Position numbers and translations under genes: made by a program. A stretch of 64,000 nt of DNA from Lumbricus rubellus (taxonomy: Eukaryota; Annelida; Clitellata; Crassiclitellata; Lumbricidae). Where the stretch lies: the NCBI GenBank assembly GCA_945859605.1, contig OX243821.1, forward strand, positions 13,832,335-13,896,334, written 5' to 3'. Below, one piece after another: positions 9,633 to 19,899 of this stretch (position 1 is its first letter; every line of letters begins with the position of its first letter). Below the pieces are notes generated by a model. That model was given only the letters and a program-made list of their open reading frames with translations, made no database searches and had not been told where the DNA came from.

Positions 9633-9740
9633 GTAAGTAAGTAAGTAATCTTTATTGGCACGATACTATCACTCATGCTGTACAGGACCTATATACATTC
9701 ATTGGTGAGAAATAGCACAGTGGCAAATTAATGGAACAAA
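9633..9740 (-). mobile_element. 3' end of a non-LTR element or SINE
   Basis: On the minus strand the sequence reads TGCCAATAAAGATTAC followed by TTAC repeats, the poly(A)-signal plus short tandem tail that ends many LINEs and SINEs. A similar tail lies at 53611-53660 (AATAAAGGC then TTACTTAC). Confidence 0.5.
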
Positions 9741-9939
9741 ACATGAGTAAATACAGATTGTGGGTCAAACAGCAGTAATTAGTGAAGACAGTAACTGAGT
9801 ATCTGGATGCTGTAAGTTATTGCGACTAGTTTATTCACCAGCATTCAGTCGAAATGTGTGACCTTTAGCTGACAGTTGACCTTTACCTCGCCATCCTGTG
9901 GCCTCGGTTTGACCTGGTATTGATGTCTTCTGTTTTCAG

Positions 9940-10081
9940 CTGGTCGATGAATTGGATTTTGTACGTGGAAAAGTTAAAAGGCTTCATGAAGAGAATGATG
10001 CAATTAATAAACTTATCAGAAAGGCATACGCCTTGAACCTAGAGGCAACGATTACGCTACAGCACGCTAGAAGACATACTG
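9940..10081 (+). pseudogene. Candidate exon B of the same unidentified coiled-coil protein
   Basis: Bounded by a strong acceptor (cttctgttttcag, exon starts at 9940) and a strong donor (ACTG|gtaaga at 10082). Phase-0 reading is open throughout: LVDELDFVRGKVKRLHEEND, then INKLIRKAYALNLEATITLQ. The heptad-like spacing of Leu/Val/Ile suggests a coiled coil. The other forward phase used by exon A as it stands would meet a stop. No third exon was found; piggyBac debris follows at 10150. It could be a host gene fragment or a captured pair of exons. Confidence 0.45.
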
Positions 10082-10110
10082 GTAAGAATGGCAATGGACT
10101 TTAGTAGTAA

Positions 10111-10607
<497 letters not shown>

Positions 10608-10869
10608 TGAAATGATTCAACAAAAGGAAGTGATGATGTTGTCAACTCTCATGATGACAAAAATGACACGGGCCACACGGCCACAGAAGTTAAACCAAGC
10701 ATGGAATAAAAAATCCATGATTTATATCAAAGCAATATGGGTGCTGTTAACTTAACACAGCTGACCAGGTGCTAACATCATGTCCAGCGGAACGCAAAAG
10801 CTTTGGAACAAGAAATTCTTTTAACATCTTCATAATATAACTGTAATGAATTCTTACTTGCATTATACA

Positions 10870-11050
10870 AACTGGAAGCACTACTAAAGAAAACCTTTCA
10901 AGTAGAAGCCAAATCAAGCTGGGAAGTGTATTGTAAAGAACTGACTGACGAAAGCATGGTGAGGTCAGTATGGAACTGGGCGAGAAGATTGAATGGAGTG
11001 GCAACATACTCATCAATTCAAACTCGTAAGATCAAACAAAACTGGGATCA
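10870..11050 (+). mobile_element. LINE EN-RT linker fragment
   Basis: Reads KTFQVEAKSSWEVYCKELTD and VWNWARRLNGVATYSS, matching the SWEDFCGTLNS ... VWGMAKRMNG linker at 5610-5690 and the scrap at 23060-23175. Confidence 0.65.
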
Positions 11051-11135
11051 GCATGGAATTGGGCGAGATTGATTGATTGGTTTTAATGGCACATCAGCAC
11101 AGAGTTGGCTATTTCGTGTCTTAAAATGATTATTG
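11051..11135 (-). mobile_element. Short 3'-tail insertion (AATC-repeat tail)
   Basis: On the minus strand it ends ATTAAAACC followed by AATC repeats, like a LINE/SINE 3' end. It separates two similar copies of the LINE linker ('gggatcag.atggaattgggcgaga' before, 'aatccagctgggaaaattattg' after). Confidence 0.4.
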
Positions 11136-11740
11136 AATCGACAGAAGTGAAATCCAGCTGGGAAAATTATTGCTCTGGGTAAGACGGATGAATGGTGTCG
11201 CCACCACTCCACAATTCCAACGCTTAAAAGTAATGATTTAATTGCTGAAACAAATGCTGAGAAGGCATGTATGTTAGCCAATAATTATGCAAATACCAGT
11301 AGCTCACAAAATTACAATGAAAATTTCTTAAATTATAATAAGGTAATAAATTGGAAGACAACCCCATTAAGACTGTTCAAAAAGAATTGTAGGTCTAATG
11401 AGAAAATAGAAGTAATGAATGAAATATTTAATATAAATGAACTAAAACAAGCAATAAAATCTGCTAAAAATAAGCAAATCACCAGGAGATGATAAGATTC
11501 CGTATGAACTATTAAAAAATTTACATAAAAATGCAATCAAAACTTTACTGAAAGTTTATAATGAAGTATGGATAGAAGGAAACCTACCGAATGAGTGGCA
11601 TCATGCCATCATCTTACCTATGTTAAAACCAAGCAAAGATGCAACAAAACCAGAATCCTACAGACCCATTTCTCTGACAGCCACTTTACGTAAAGTAATG
11701 GAAAAAATGGAAGGAAAATTACCGAGTGATTGGCATCAAT
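11136..11740 (+). pseudogene. LINE linker and RT N-terminal half
   Basis: The frame from 11271 has IFNINELKQAIKSAKNK; a one-base insertion near 11480 moves the reading to SPGDDKIPYELLKNL, LPNEWHHAIILPMLKPSKD and PESYRPISLTATLRKVMEKM, the RT finger blocks also seen at 5865-6075. The reading then degenerates and meets an unrelated LINE piece at 11766. Motifs A-C are absent. Confidence 0.75.
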
Positions 11741-11765
11741 TGGAGTCACTGCTCAAGACAACTTG

Positions 11766-12045
11766 TCTTTTTCTCAACACAAGGTCGACAACGTCCTAAG
11801 CTCATGTGCTAGTTCCATCTATGCGCTGCACATGCTAAAGTCCCATGGACTGACTACCAAGACAATGCACACGGTTATTGACTATTGAGGCTACTACCAT
11901 GGCTCACCTCATGTATGGAAGCATTGTGGAGGCTCACTACTGATGATAAAAAAATTGAGCGACTGTTGCGTCATGCATGGCGAATGGGATACCTGCCAGA
12001 GGACGCTGCCAGGTGGGTGGTAAGGGCAGCCAAGGCCGACATTGA
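11766..12045 (+). mobile_element. Fragment of a second LINE type (ORF2 C-terminal region)
   Basis: Reads KVDNVLSSCASSIYALHMLK and SHGLTTKTMHTVI, then in shifted frames LMYGS and KKIERLLRHAWRMGYLPEDA. This is the post-palm region (SSIYALRxLKxHGL, YASPAWWG, LERFLRR) of CR1/Rex-like LINEs and differs from the RNase H family around it. Confidence 0.6.
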
Positions 12046-12470
12046 ACTTTTTTTAATTGGTCATTTTAAATGCTACACATTGTGACAATGAGGATATCCA
12101 GATGTCTGGTGACAGCCAAAAGCAAGATTAAAAAATGGTGCAGATTGAGGGAAGGAAGATCGTCTGAACATATTCATATACTCTCAGCCGACCAACGTCG
12201 GAGGTCAACTACGACGTGAAGGGCATCATCTTTGGCCTCGAAGAATTTCTTCGATGAAGAGACACTGAAGGAGATCGCTGCCAAGTACATCAGATGCATC
12301 GAGAACATGGACAGCAAGATGATGGTCAATGGATACGAGAAGGGTATCGATCTGATTGAGGTAATCGTAATCAAAGTGTTTCATTACAACAAGAGCGTTT
12401 AGATGGAAGCCATACTCTGCTCCAGATGGATGAAGTTCGTGGAATCGAGATGCAAGACAATGAAATATCG
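12046..12470 (+). mobile_element. LINE ORF1 N-terminal/mid fragment
   Basis: Shares 'attttaaatgctaca' and 'tatccagatgtctggtgacagcc' with 3624-3672 and 'ctcagc.gaccaac' with 3768-3781, then reads VKGIIFGLEE, the block also seen at 17140 and 4120. The rest (to about 12470) is frameshifted. Confidence 0.55.
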
Positions 12471-13519
12471 ACTGTAAATAGTAAATCAAAGTAAATCAAT
12501 GTTTGCACATCTCCTAGTGCACTAAGCGCAGTGGTGGCCAACCTGCAGCACACTCATCTCATTCAGTCTGCTTTCTCCACAGCATAATTCTGCTACACAG
12601 AGATAAGACATTGAGTTTGGTTCTTACTGAAGGTCGTAGGACCAAACAAAGTGACAGACTTGCATCATCTTCACAAATATTTAGGATATTTGTCATGTCT
12701 TTAGCACTGCAAGACTGCTAGTTCTTTGAAGAAAAGTTATGAACATGAAAATGTATTGAGGGAGTTTGGCACGAATTGGGAAGAACAGTATTTTTAGATT
12801 AATTAACAGAATTTCACTTTAGGGAAGTCATCCAAATCGTGTGTCTGCTGCCTGATGCAACAATTGCGTCATATAAAAATTAACGTTGATTTTCACGTCC
12901 GTTCAGCAAGTAACATGGGAACTGTAGTGAAAAATACAGACCTGGCTTTCAGGAGATTCACGACTAATTTTGCCAGCCAGAGAAAACACCTTTTTTTGCC
13001 CTGGCATGCAACATGACTGAGGCTCAGTACTTGTCACAGAGAGTAGGGTCATCAATAAAAAGTATCAGTATTTATATCCAGTCATGGACTAAAGCTGTGA
13101 TGCTACTGAATCTACATGGTAACTCCATGCACTGTTAGAAGTAGAGGTTTTTTAAATAGTTTTTTAATGGTATTATAAAGTACTCAAGGTTTTCCAGCTG
13201 ATAGAATACCTATCCGGTTTTTGTTAGCAGTAAACCGTTTCTAAACCATTTGAAATGGTTCTTGAAATTACCTTAACGGACCATCCTCGATGTTTATGCC
13301 ACGCAGATTCTCTATATGTACGAGGCATTTGCAATGGGCATAGGCCTACGAATGTGGAGTCCTGTCGACATTACGGCTATATATATGTCTGGTGATTGTC
13401 CAAGCAATTCTATATTACAAATGCCACTGGTTTTTATAGATTTCTACACAACCATGCATGTATGCATGCATGCGCGCTCGGAGCTTCGCCTTTTCCCCAT
13501 GCAGGACCCTTTCTCTTAC
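12471..13519. other. No recognisable gene
   Basis: About 1 kb of AT-rich DNA. Short ORFs only, none with a motif; no terminal repeats noticed. Confidence 0.45.
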
Positions 13520-13630
13520 TTTCTTTTCTCATCTTAAGACTGTTCTTTTTAGCCGTGCTGGAGTTGGGAGCGCCTCTGAGCAGTTTTCTTGAAGGGGCGC
13601 TATATAAATGTTCGATATGAATGAATGAAT
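13520..13630 (+). mobile_element. 5'-truncated CR1/L2-like LINE 3' end
   Basis: Aligns with the 3' end of the LINE at 39571-41395: 'aagactgt' followed by 'ttgggagcgcctctgagcag' and 'cttgaaggggcgctatata'. The paired arms GCGCCTCT and AGGGGCGC form the same 3' hairpin. It ends in a GAAT repeat tail (13617-13629). Confidence 0.75.
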
Positions 13631-14319
13631 ATACTTAATTTGACTCCAAATATAGTCAATTCAACCGTTGAATAACATTATTGTATTATATGTTGAGCAC
13701 ACATTTATGCTAGGCCCTATATAAGAACGCTGGAGTTTATAGGAATTAACGTCTAGTTAAAGCTAATTATTCCACTGTTAATATGATTAAAAACAGATGA
13801 AAAGTTCTGGATGCACAGGGAATGTAAATTTGATTTCAAGACAAAATTAACGGAGGCCGGAGGTAAGGATAAGAGCATAGTATTATAATTTTAATTTTAT
13901 GATTTTTATATTATGTATATATTTCAATATTGACGCGCGTTATAATATAAATGCGGCGCATAAGGGCACTCTGCGATGCGTCATAGAAATTTATTTTTAC
14001 TTACTTGTTTAAGAGTAGCTTTCGTAAATTATTTTTGCAACGGAAGTTGTCTTTTCGTCTGTGATCACTGAGAGAGAAGGTACGTTTTAATGTTTTAATC
14101 TTTTTAAATCCAAATTTTTTTTGCAATGCATGTGTTGTGTGCCCATTGATTTTAGTCGGGTTATCATTATCCTCATATTCTGTCACAAAATATTCATAAA
14201 CTGAACCATGTAACGACGACTATTACTAATGGCGGGAATTTGATTAATGTGACAGGAGGCCCACAGTGGTAGCCGAGTTTCAGCCTGTTACTCCATTACG
14301 GTTTGATTGAAGGCCGCAA
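13631..14319. other. No recognisable gene
   Basis: AT-rich DNA. One 61-codon minus-strand ORF without motifs is not supported as a gene. Confidence 0.45.
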
Positions 14320-14753
14320 CGGCCGGTGTCATGAAAAGGATTATCCCCCCTGAAAGCTATCCGGGGGGATGAATTAATCTATCCCCCCGGATGGAATTAA
14401 CCGGTCTAGACTATCCGGGGGGATAAACAATTCTATCCCATTTTTTGAAAAATGCGTATAATTAAAAAGTTTATACTCTAATCAAAATTTAAAGTCACTC
14501 TAATTGTTTTAACCCTTTCGCCCCGAGAAGCCGCAAAAGCGGCATTTCCTGCATTTACGTATCCCCGAGAAGCCGCTTTTGCGGCTTTTCGTCTTTCTAC
14601 CTATCCCCGAGAGGACTTGTTTGAATTTTATGCGTGATATAGTCTTTGCTACTCTATTGATGTTAGTTAATGTTTACGATGCGCGATAATAAAACATAGA
14701 CAGTGACTTAGGACACATGCGGCCATTTAGATACGTAATCGGCACTTCGCAAA

Positions 14754-14948
14754 ATGTCGCCGAAAAACCTAAAAAGAAAGCGACCAACCGGTAATAAACT
14801 TGGTAAAGTAGTTGAAAAACACAAGAAATTCAGTTCTAAAGAAGCTTTAGAAATGCTGATGCAAATTGATTCGGACAATGATCTTAGTGCGGACGACGAA
14901 TGTGATTCCGAATACATAGAGACAGAGGACAGTGAGAATATAATGTAG
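14754..14948 (+). pseudogene. piggyBac transposase N-terminus
   Basis: 64 codons from ATG at 14754 to TAG at 14946. The product starts basic (SPKNLKRKRPTGNKLGK), then FSSKEALEMLMQIDSD and a run of Asp/Glu. Basic start, 'EALEMI'-like helix and acidic tail are typical of PGBD-type transposase N-termini. It lies inside a TTAA-flanked piggyBac. The DDD catalytic core is absent, so no transposition activity is possible from this copy. Confidence 0.7.
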
Positions 14949-14982
14949 GCTATGTATGTATATATGTATGTATGTATGTATG

Positions 14983-15016
<34 letters not shown>

Positions 15017-15305
15017 TGTATGTATGTATGTATTTAGGCCTATGTATGTATGTAGACCTATGTATGTATGTATGTAGGCCTATGTATGTATGTGTGTAGG
15101 CCTATGTAGGCCTAGGTATGTATGTATTTAGACCTATGTATGTATGTATGTATGTATGTATGTATGTATGTAGCCTTTGTATGTATGTATGTAGTATGTA
15201 TGTATGTATGTATGTATGTATGTATGTATGTATGTATGTATGTATGTATGTATGTATGTATGTATGTATGTATGTATGTATGTATGTATGTATGTATGTA
15301 TATAT
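14949..15305. repeat. TATG microsatellite with interspersed AGGCCTATG
   Basis: About 350 bases of TATG repeats broken by 'taggcctatgtatg' variants at 14947-15130 and uninterrupted from about 15193 to 15300. Long Met-Tyr-Val and Tyr-Ile-His-Thr ORFs on both strands are artefacts of the repeat. Confidence 0.95.
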
Positions 15306-15759
15306 GTGAGTTTTAGTATCGCAGATGTCAACATTAGGGTTTAGGGTTTCTTCTAGGGAGCCCAGGGGATAAGGAAAATCTAACCAGGACAGCAGGGGCG
15401 AAAGGGTTAAGTGACCTAAGCAATGCTCAGAGAAAGGCAACTCGAAATTATTTAGTGTCTCCGAGTGTTTCTAAGTGTTTTAAATGTTTTAAGTGCTATA
15501 AAACCAAAGCAAAACAAATTATCTAGTAGGAATAAACATACCTGTTAGTGTCATTGTTCAAAAACAAAGCAGATGAAAATTAATTTGCAAAAATAAATGC
15601 ACGCGGAAGTGTTATTTTAGACTGTTCCTCATTTTGGGGGATACTATTAATATGGGGGATACTCTATTTCGTGACACCGGCCGGAAATTTAATAGGATGC
15701 GCGCTTAGTAACGCCGGCCCTATTTGTTTTGTGTATTCCTCGTGTATTATTTATGAATA

Positions 15760-16075
15760 ATTATAAAACGAAATCGGCGATCTAATTTTAGCGGTGTTAA
15801 CACGAGATCGGGCGACGTCGACCAATCACGTTGCGTGTCCATCGCAACAGCATCAGTATTCGAAATGGCGACCTTACCGCATCAAAAACTTTATACCTAG
15901 AATTTAAGCACGGCGAGGGTCGTTTAGGGTTAGTTTAAGTGTCGTGAGGGTGGGTTAGGGTTAGTCTTAGGGTTAGTGTTAGGGTTAGTTTTGTCCGTAG
16001 GTGGTTGAATATAGCCGAGCTCATTTTATCCAACATGTTATAAAATGAGATCGCCGATCTCATCCTAACACTGAC
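15760..16075. repeat. Palindrome cluster with TTAGGG-like repeats
   Basis: The word TTATAAAAYGARATCGSCGATCT occurs at about 15757-15782 and 16039-16060, and is itself nearly palindromic (GAGATCGCCGATCTC). CTCATTTTAT (16020) pairs with ATAAAATGAG (16041). Between them (15920-15992) lie 'gggttagggttag' and 'ttagggttagtgttagggtt', degenerate telomere-like repeats. A closely similar TTAGGG-like stretch with the same GTGAGGGT lead is at 41800-41862. Probably a dispersed repeat or MITE, not a telomere. Confidence 0.5.
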
Positions 16076-16216
16076 CATTATTTAATATCTGTCATTAGTA
16101 ATAATCCTTGTAACTTTATGTTGACTTTGCAGGCGTGTTTTTAAATGGAGGACGCATCGACATGGACGGAAGAGCAAGTGTTGGAAAGGGCATAAAGATC
16201 AACTTAAACATCTGTT

Positions 16217-16960
16217 ATGCAATACTCCCAATTCACCATAGATATTATGCATAGAGGAAACGATCTTGAAAGATCATTCTACGCGGACGACAGCGCCATC
16301 TGGAGAGCCGGACCGAACCCGGACGTCAACCAACGCCATTGGCAGACGTACCTGGATCGACTGAAGGAGTTCTTCGACCAATGGGGCGTTCGGAGTTTCA
16401 ACGACAAAGACCGTCGCAGTCGAGTTTCGCCGCAATGGGACCCCTGCTGCACATCGGCCGCTCAGGTTGGGTGCCTCTCACCTGCAGTACGACACCAAGG
16501 TCAAGTTCCTCGGTGTGATATTTGACCAGCATCTCAGCAGGTCCGAACACATCCGGTATGTGACAGACCGCTGCAAGAAGCGCCTCAATCTGATGCGTGC
16601 CATTGCAGGGTCTCATTGGGGGGTGTCGAAGGACACGCTCCTGATGGTCTACCGGGCGCTCATCCGCTCGGTCATCGACTACGGCTCCATCGCCTACGAG
16701 AGTGCCTCGACGACCCAGAAGCAGGCGCTTAACACAATCCAGTGTAAAGCGCTGATGATTGCTTCTGGAGCACTAAAAGGTACAAGTTTGTCTGCTTTAC
16801 AGGTCGACTGTGGAGAAATGCCGCTCCATCTCCGACGCAAGCAGCAGATGATGGACTTCATCATGAAGACGGACGCCATTGAGGACCATCCGACGCAGAC
16901 CATCAGCATCGGTCGGAAGAAGAAGACGGAAAAGACGATACGGACCCGATTTGAGTGAAG
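16217..16960 (+). pseudogene. LINE ORF2: RT motif C through thumb
   Basis: Reads RSFYADDSAIWRAG (motif C, both Asp present), then HWQTYLDRLKEFFDQWG. After a frame change near 16410 it continues VKFLGVIFDQHLSRSEHIRY, CKKRLNLMRAIAGSHWGVSK, ALIRSVIDYGSIAYES and CGEMPLHLRRKQQ. GC content and codon use are higher than in the AT-rich LINE copies at 1-12 kb, which suggests another subfamily. RT motifs A and B are missing upstream, so it is 5'-truncated. Confidence 0.8.
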
Positions 16961-17195
16961 AAATAAGAGAGGCCTCTGGATGCCCATTTGAAGGCATCCA
17001 AATCGTGGGAGACAGCTTGCGCTTAACTTTCCAAAATGAAGATCTTAAGCAGCAGTGTAGGAAAATTGGACTTTCATTCCGCATAAAAGTCCAGACTAGT
17101 GCACCCTATGCTGTGAATGGACGATCTGGAGATAACGAAGTGAAGGGCGTACTATATGGTATAGAGAAGGACGATGCAGTCACAGTGTCTTAAAC
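16961..17195 (+). mobile_element. LINE ORF1 N-terminal/mid fragment
   Basis: Frame 16879-17193 includes FEGIQIVGDSLRLTFQNEDL, KIGLSFRIKVQTSAPYAV and EVKGVLYGIEKDD before a TAA. These blocks correspond to the ORF1 pieces at 3640, 4110 and 12215. An ORF1 piece following an ORF2 piece shows head-to-tail joining of two insertions. Confidence 0.6.
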
Positions 17196-17560
17196 ACCAG
17201 TCTGACCACTTGGTCACCATTACATCTATAGACGGAGTGGCAGCGGAGCGTAACTTGTGCTGAGTGAGTAGGGAGCGTGGGTCGACCACACAAAGAGGAA
17301 GATGGCCGACGCCAAGACAATGGGCACTAAGACGACAATGGACATGACCCCGCAGCAACAAAGGACGACCACAGAGTAAAGAAATGAAGATAAAAGGGGA
17401 GGATGACTCCTTAATAAAACAGCGAAGCTTAAACCTTTACTTATGATAAGAGAATCAAAACTGCCCGCCGGCTATGAGGTGATGCAGCGCCTTGTCCGTG
17501 GTCAAGCTGGGAGCGGCGATCAGATAGTGCGGCTCCCACCTTGACTTGAAAGGTTCTGTT
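17196..17560. other. No recognisable gene
   Basis: No recognised motif. Several short purine-rich stretches; frames are closed. Confidence 0.4.
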
Positions 17561-19095
17561 GTTAAGAAAAAATCTTTGACCCCGCTCCCAGGAAAATGGC
17601 ATGCCGCAGGGCTCTATTATCTCCCCCCTACTATTTCTAATCATGATAAATGATATCCCAAATGTCGTTGACGGAGTAGATTTATCCCTCTTCGCAGACG
17701 ACAGCGCCCTTTTTGTCGGGGGGGGGGGGGGGACACAGCACTGCTTCAAAAGAAAATCCAAAATTCACTAAATAACATTACAGACTGGTGCAATAGAAAT
17801 GGCTTTAAAATATCCATCTCTAAAACCACAGCAGTACTATTCACAAAAGCAAGGAAAGACAAAAATATCCACTTGGAAATAAACGGGGAGAGGATTGAGT
17901 TCAGCGAAACGGCCAAATTCTTGGGAGTGATATTTGATCAGAAACTGACGTGGGAAGCGCATATGGAATATGTCGCTAATAAATGCAAAAGCAGACTTGG
18001 TCTTCTGCGAGCCGTGTCTGGCAATAGGTGGAGGAGCAGCAAAAAACGCTGCTCATGCTCTACCGAGCCCTAATTAGGTCAACACTTGATTACGGTGCGG
18101 TAGCCTTCAGCTCCGCATGCATATACCTGAGGGGGATTCCATCCAATATCAAGCCCTAAGGATATGCTGTAGGGCACCAGCTAGCACTCCGGCCGAAACC
18201 CTTCAGAACGAGTGCGGCGAAATGCCTCTGCACCTGCGGTGGCTGGGCAGCAGTCTAAAAGAAGGTGTCAAGATTAAAACCAAGACAGACCACGTGGCGA
18301 AGGGGGCGATGGAAGACCACTGGACCCTGTACCAGAGTACGCTCAGAGAAGGAGAAGTGCTGTTCCAACGAACGCAGCGCTTCTTCAACTCCGAGTATCA
18401 GGAATGCAGAGGCCCAGAAAACCAGAAATTGCCCCCTTGGAGAAACAAGCGCATCCAAATAGACACAATTCTCACAAAACAAATCAACAAAGCAACGTTA
18501 GCACCAGAAATACAAAAACTCATAGCACTCCAACGAATATCACTACACACACATGACACTTGCATATTCACGAATGGATCCAAACGAGGAGAAACAGCAG
18601 CAGCTGCAGTAGTGATCCCGAAAAATAGGACACCGAAAGGTTATGCGTTTAGCGGATTCGTCCAGTGTATATGCAACGGAACTCACGGCCATCTCGGATG
18701 CGCTTGAATGGATCGCCACAAATCAAACCCCCGTCAGAAATAACTTTGCAATCTTCACTGACTCCCTCAGCGCTGTGCAGTCCCTAAAGCAGCAAAGATC
18801 AAAGTCCAGACCAACGCTCATGGCGGAGGTACTGGACAGGATGAATGGACTGGGCCAGGGCTGTTACATCACAGTGATCTGGATCCCAAGCCATGTAGGC
18901 ATCCATGGAAATGAAGAAGCAGATACCGCGGCAAAAGAAGGCCTCAACCTTTCGGCTGTCAACTCCATTTCATTTATTGAGTGGGAGGAGATGCATCATA
19001 AAATACAGAAATATACACTCAACTTATGGCAAAAGGAATACACTGACAGCCCGAAAGGGGCCTTCTACAAGCAAATAGAACTGATACTTTCAAAA
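17561..19095 (+). pseudogene. LINE ORF2: RT motif B/C, thumb, RNase H (copy 1)
   Basis: In order: [19 protein letters not shown] (motif B), [11 protein letters not shown] (motif C, 17690-17720), a 14-base poly-G that shifts the frame, ITDWCNRNGFKISISKT, KFLGVIFDQKLTWEAHMEY, ALIRSTLDYGAVAFSSAC, CGEMPLHLRW, then an RNase H domain (18560-19030): IFTNGSKRGE, ATELTAISDALEW, IFTDSLSAVQSL and WIPSHVGIHGNEEADTAAKE. The first RNase H Asp is Asn (TNGSK for TDGSK), and a frameshift lies at about 18640. Both defects recur in the copy at 32916. The C-terminal zinc motif is cut off at about 19080. Confidence 0.88.
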
Positions 19096-19099
19096 CCAT

Positions 19100-19165
19100 A
19101 AAATGTGTACGTGCCTCCCCCCTACACGTTGCTTTGTTTGTTTTTCCCTTGGTCGGTTCTTGAGG
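19100..19165 (+). mobile_element. ORF1 zinc-knuckle scrap
   Basis: 'gtgtacgtgcctccccc' and 'acacgttgctttgtttgttttt' match the VYVPPPTRCFVCF block at 20829-20868, joined directly to the broken RNase H element. Confidence 0.6.
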
Positions 19166-19399
19166 GGGGATTCGCACCTGAGCTGTCGAGGCAATCGGAT
19201 GCACCTGAACGAAATCAACAGCGCATGACGAGCGAGAAAGCGCATGACTTGTGAACAAAGAAAACACCCACGCGGTGAACTGTATGTACTTAGATCATAA
19301 ATACGTCTAGCTTAGATTGATATTTAGATTGCTTATTCATTGTTTCCTTTCAAAGACTGTGTATACTTTTCCATTATATTTTATTTAATCTACTGCGTA
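19166..19399. other. No recognisable gene
   Basis: Unassigned sequence between two ORF1 fragments; T-rich towards its end. Confidence 0.35.
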
Positions 19400-19897
19400 C
19401 TTTATTCTTGCACAATCGTTCGACCGTGAGCGCAAAGCCAAGGCCCTTCACCCTGGGTGCACATCAATTGCGCCTACCTGGGGATGAAGCAGAACCATGG
19501 CTGATGACTCTGTCTAAAAAACGGACGAAGCCAATGGAAGATTCACCGATTGAGTGCATGAATTACTGGGCTGATTGGTATGAGATCGTCAGATGATGCG
19601 AACGACGACGGTGGAGCGTGTACGCCCGTCAAATCAGCGAAACCTAAAAGCTGAAGACCGCTGTGACCCTCGATTCTCTGAGGAAGAGCAGCGCTCAACG
19701 GTCGCCATTAAAACCGACGAATCGGCCTGGGTCAAGTTAGGCCAAGGTACAAGGACAAGAGGCCTCACGGTGCGCGCCCAATGCATCCAAGGTCCTCAAG
19801 ATCAATCGTGAGTCATCTGTGTCAACAGAGATGACAGTGGAGCCGGTCGCACGATCTCTCGATCTGTTGACGATCGTTTGTTTATCGAGTTTGTAGG
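19400..19897 (+). pseudogene. Degraded ORF1 5' part, first of three consecutive copies
   Basis: LRLPGDEAEPWLM and LSKKRTKPMEDSPIECMNYW (19465-19570) parallel LQSPEGEADTGLM and PPKKRKKPAGDSPHETAKYW at 19945-20045. Further blocks near 19800-19890 parallel SPVSIEMTEAPVAR and NRLFIEF. It stops where the next copy starts. Confidence 0.65.
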
Positions 19898-19899
19898 CC

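Larger units (their letters stand above)
14513..15406 (+). mobile_element. piggyBac element with TTAA target duplication, internally deleted
   Basis: Ends are the exact inverted repeat CCCTTTCGCCCC (14513-14524) and GGGGCGAAAGGG (15395-15406), flanked on both sides by TTAA (14509-14512, 15407-15410), the diagnostic piggyBac target site. Subterminal palindromes AGCCGCAAAAGCGGC (from 14529) and AGCCGCTTTTGCGGCT (from 14571) and three copies of CCCCGAGA follow the left end. Only the transposase N-terminus remains (14754-14948); the rest is replaced by a TATG microsatellite. Confidence 0.92.
14320..15683. mobile_element. Inverted-repeat DNA transposon, non-autonomous, hosting a nested piggyBac
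   Basis: The left end CGGCCGGTGTCATGAAAA (14320) and the reverse complement of the right end, CGGCCGGTGTCACGAAAT (15683), match over about 30 bases through TATCCCCC. Inside the left end the 12-bp word ATCCGGGGGGAT occurs twice and its complement once (14358-14425), giving strong hairpins. Without the nested piggyBac the element would be about 470 bp and has no transposase. I could not settle the exact termini or the target duplication, so the superfamily is open. Confidence 0.65.

Noticed and set aside
15102..15440. Long Tyr-Ile-His-Thr and Met-Tyr-Val ORFs on both strands
   Set aside because: They are readings of the TATG microsatellite and exist in several frames at once.
15920..15992. Interstitial telomere from chromosome fusion
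   Set aside because: TTAGGG words are few, irregular and mixed with TTAGTG/TTAGTC, and a similar stretch with the same lead occurs at 41800, which points to a dispersed repeat.
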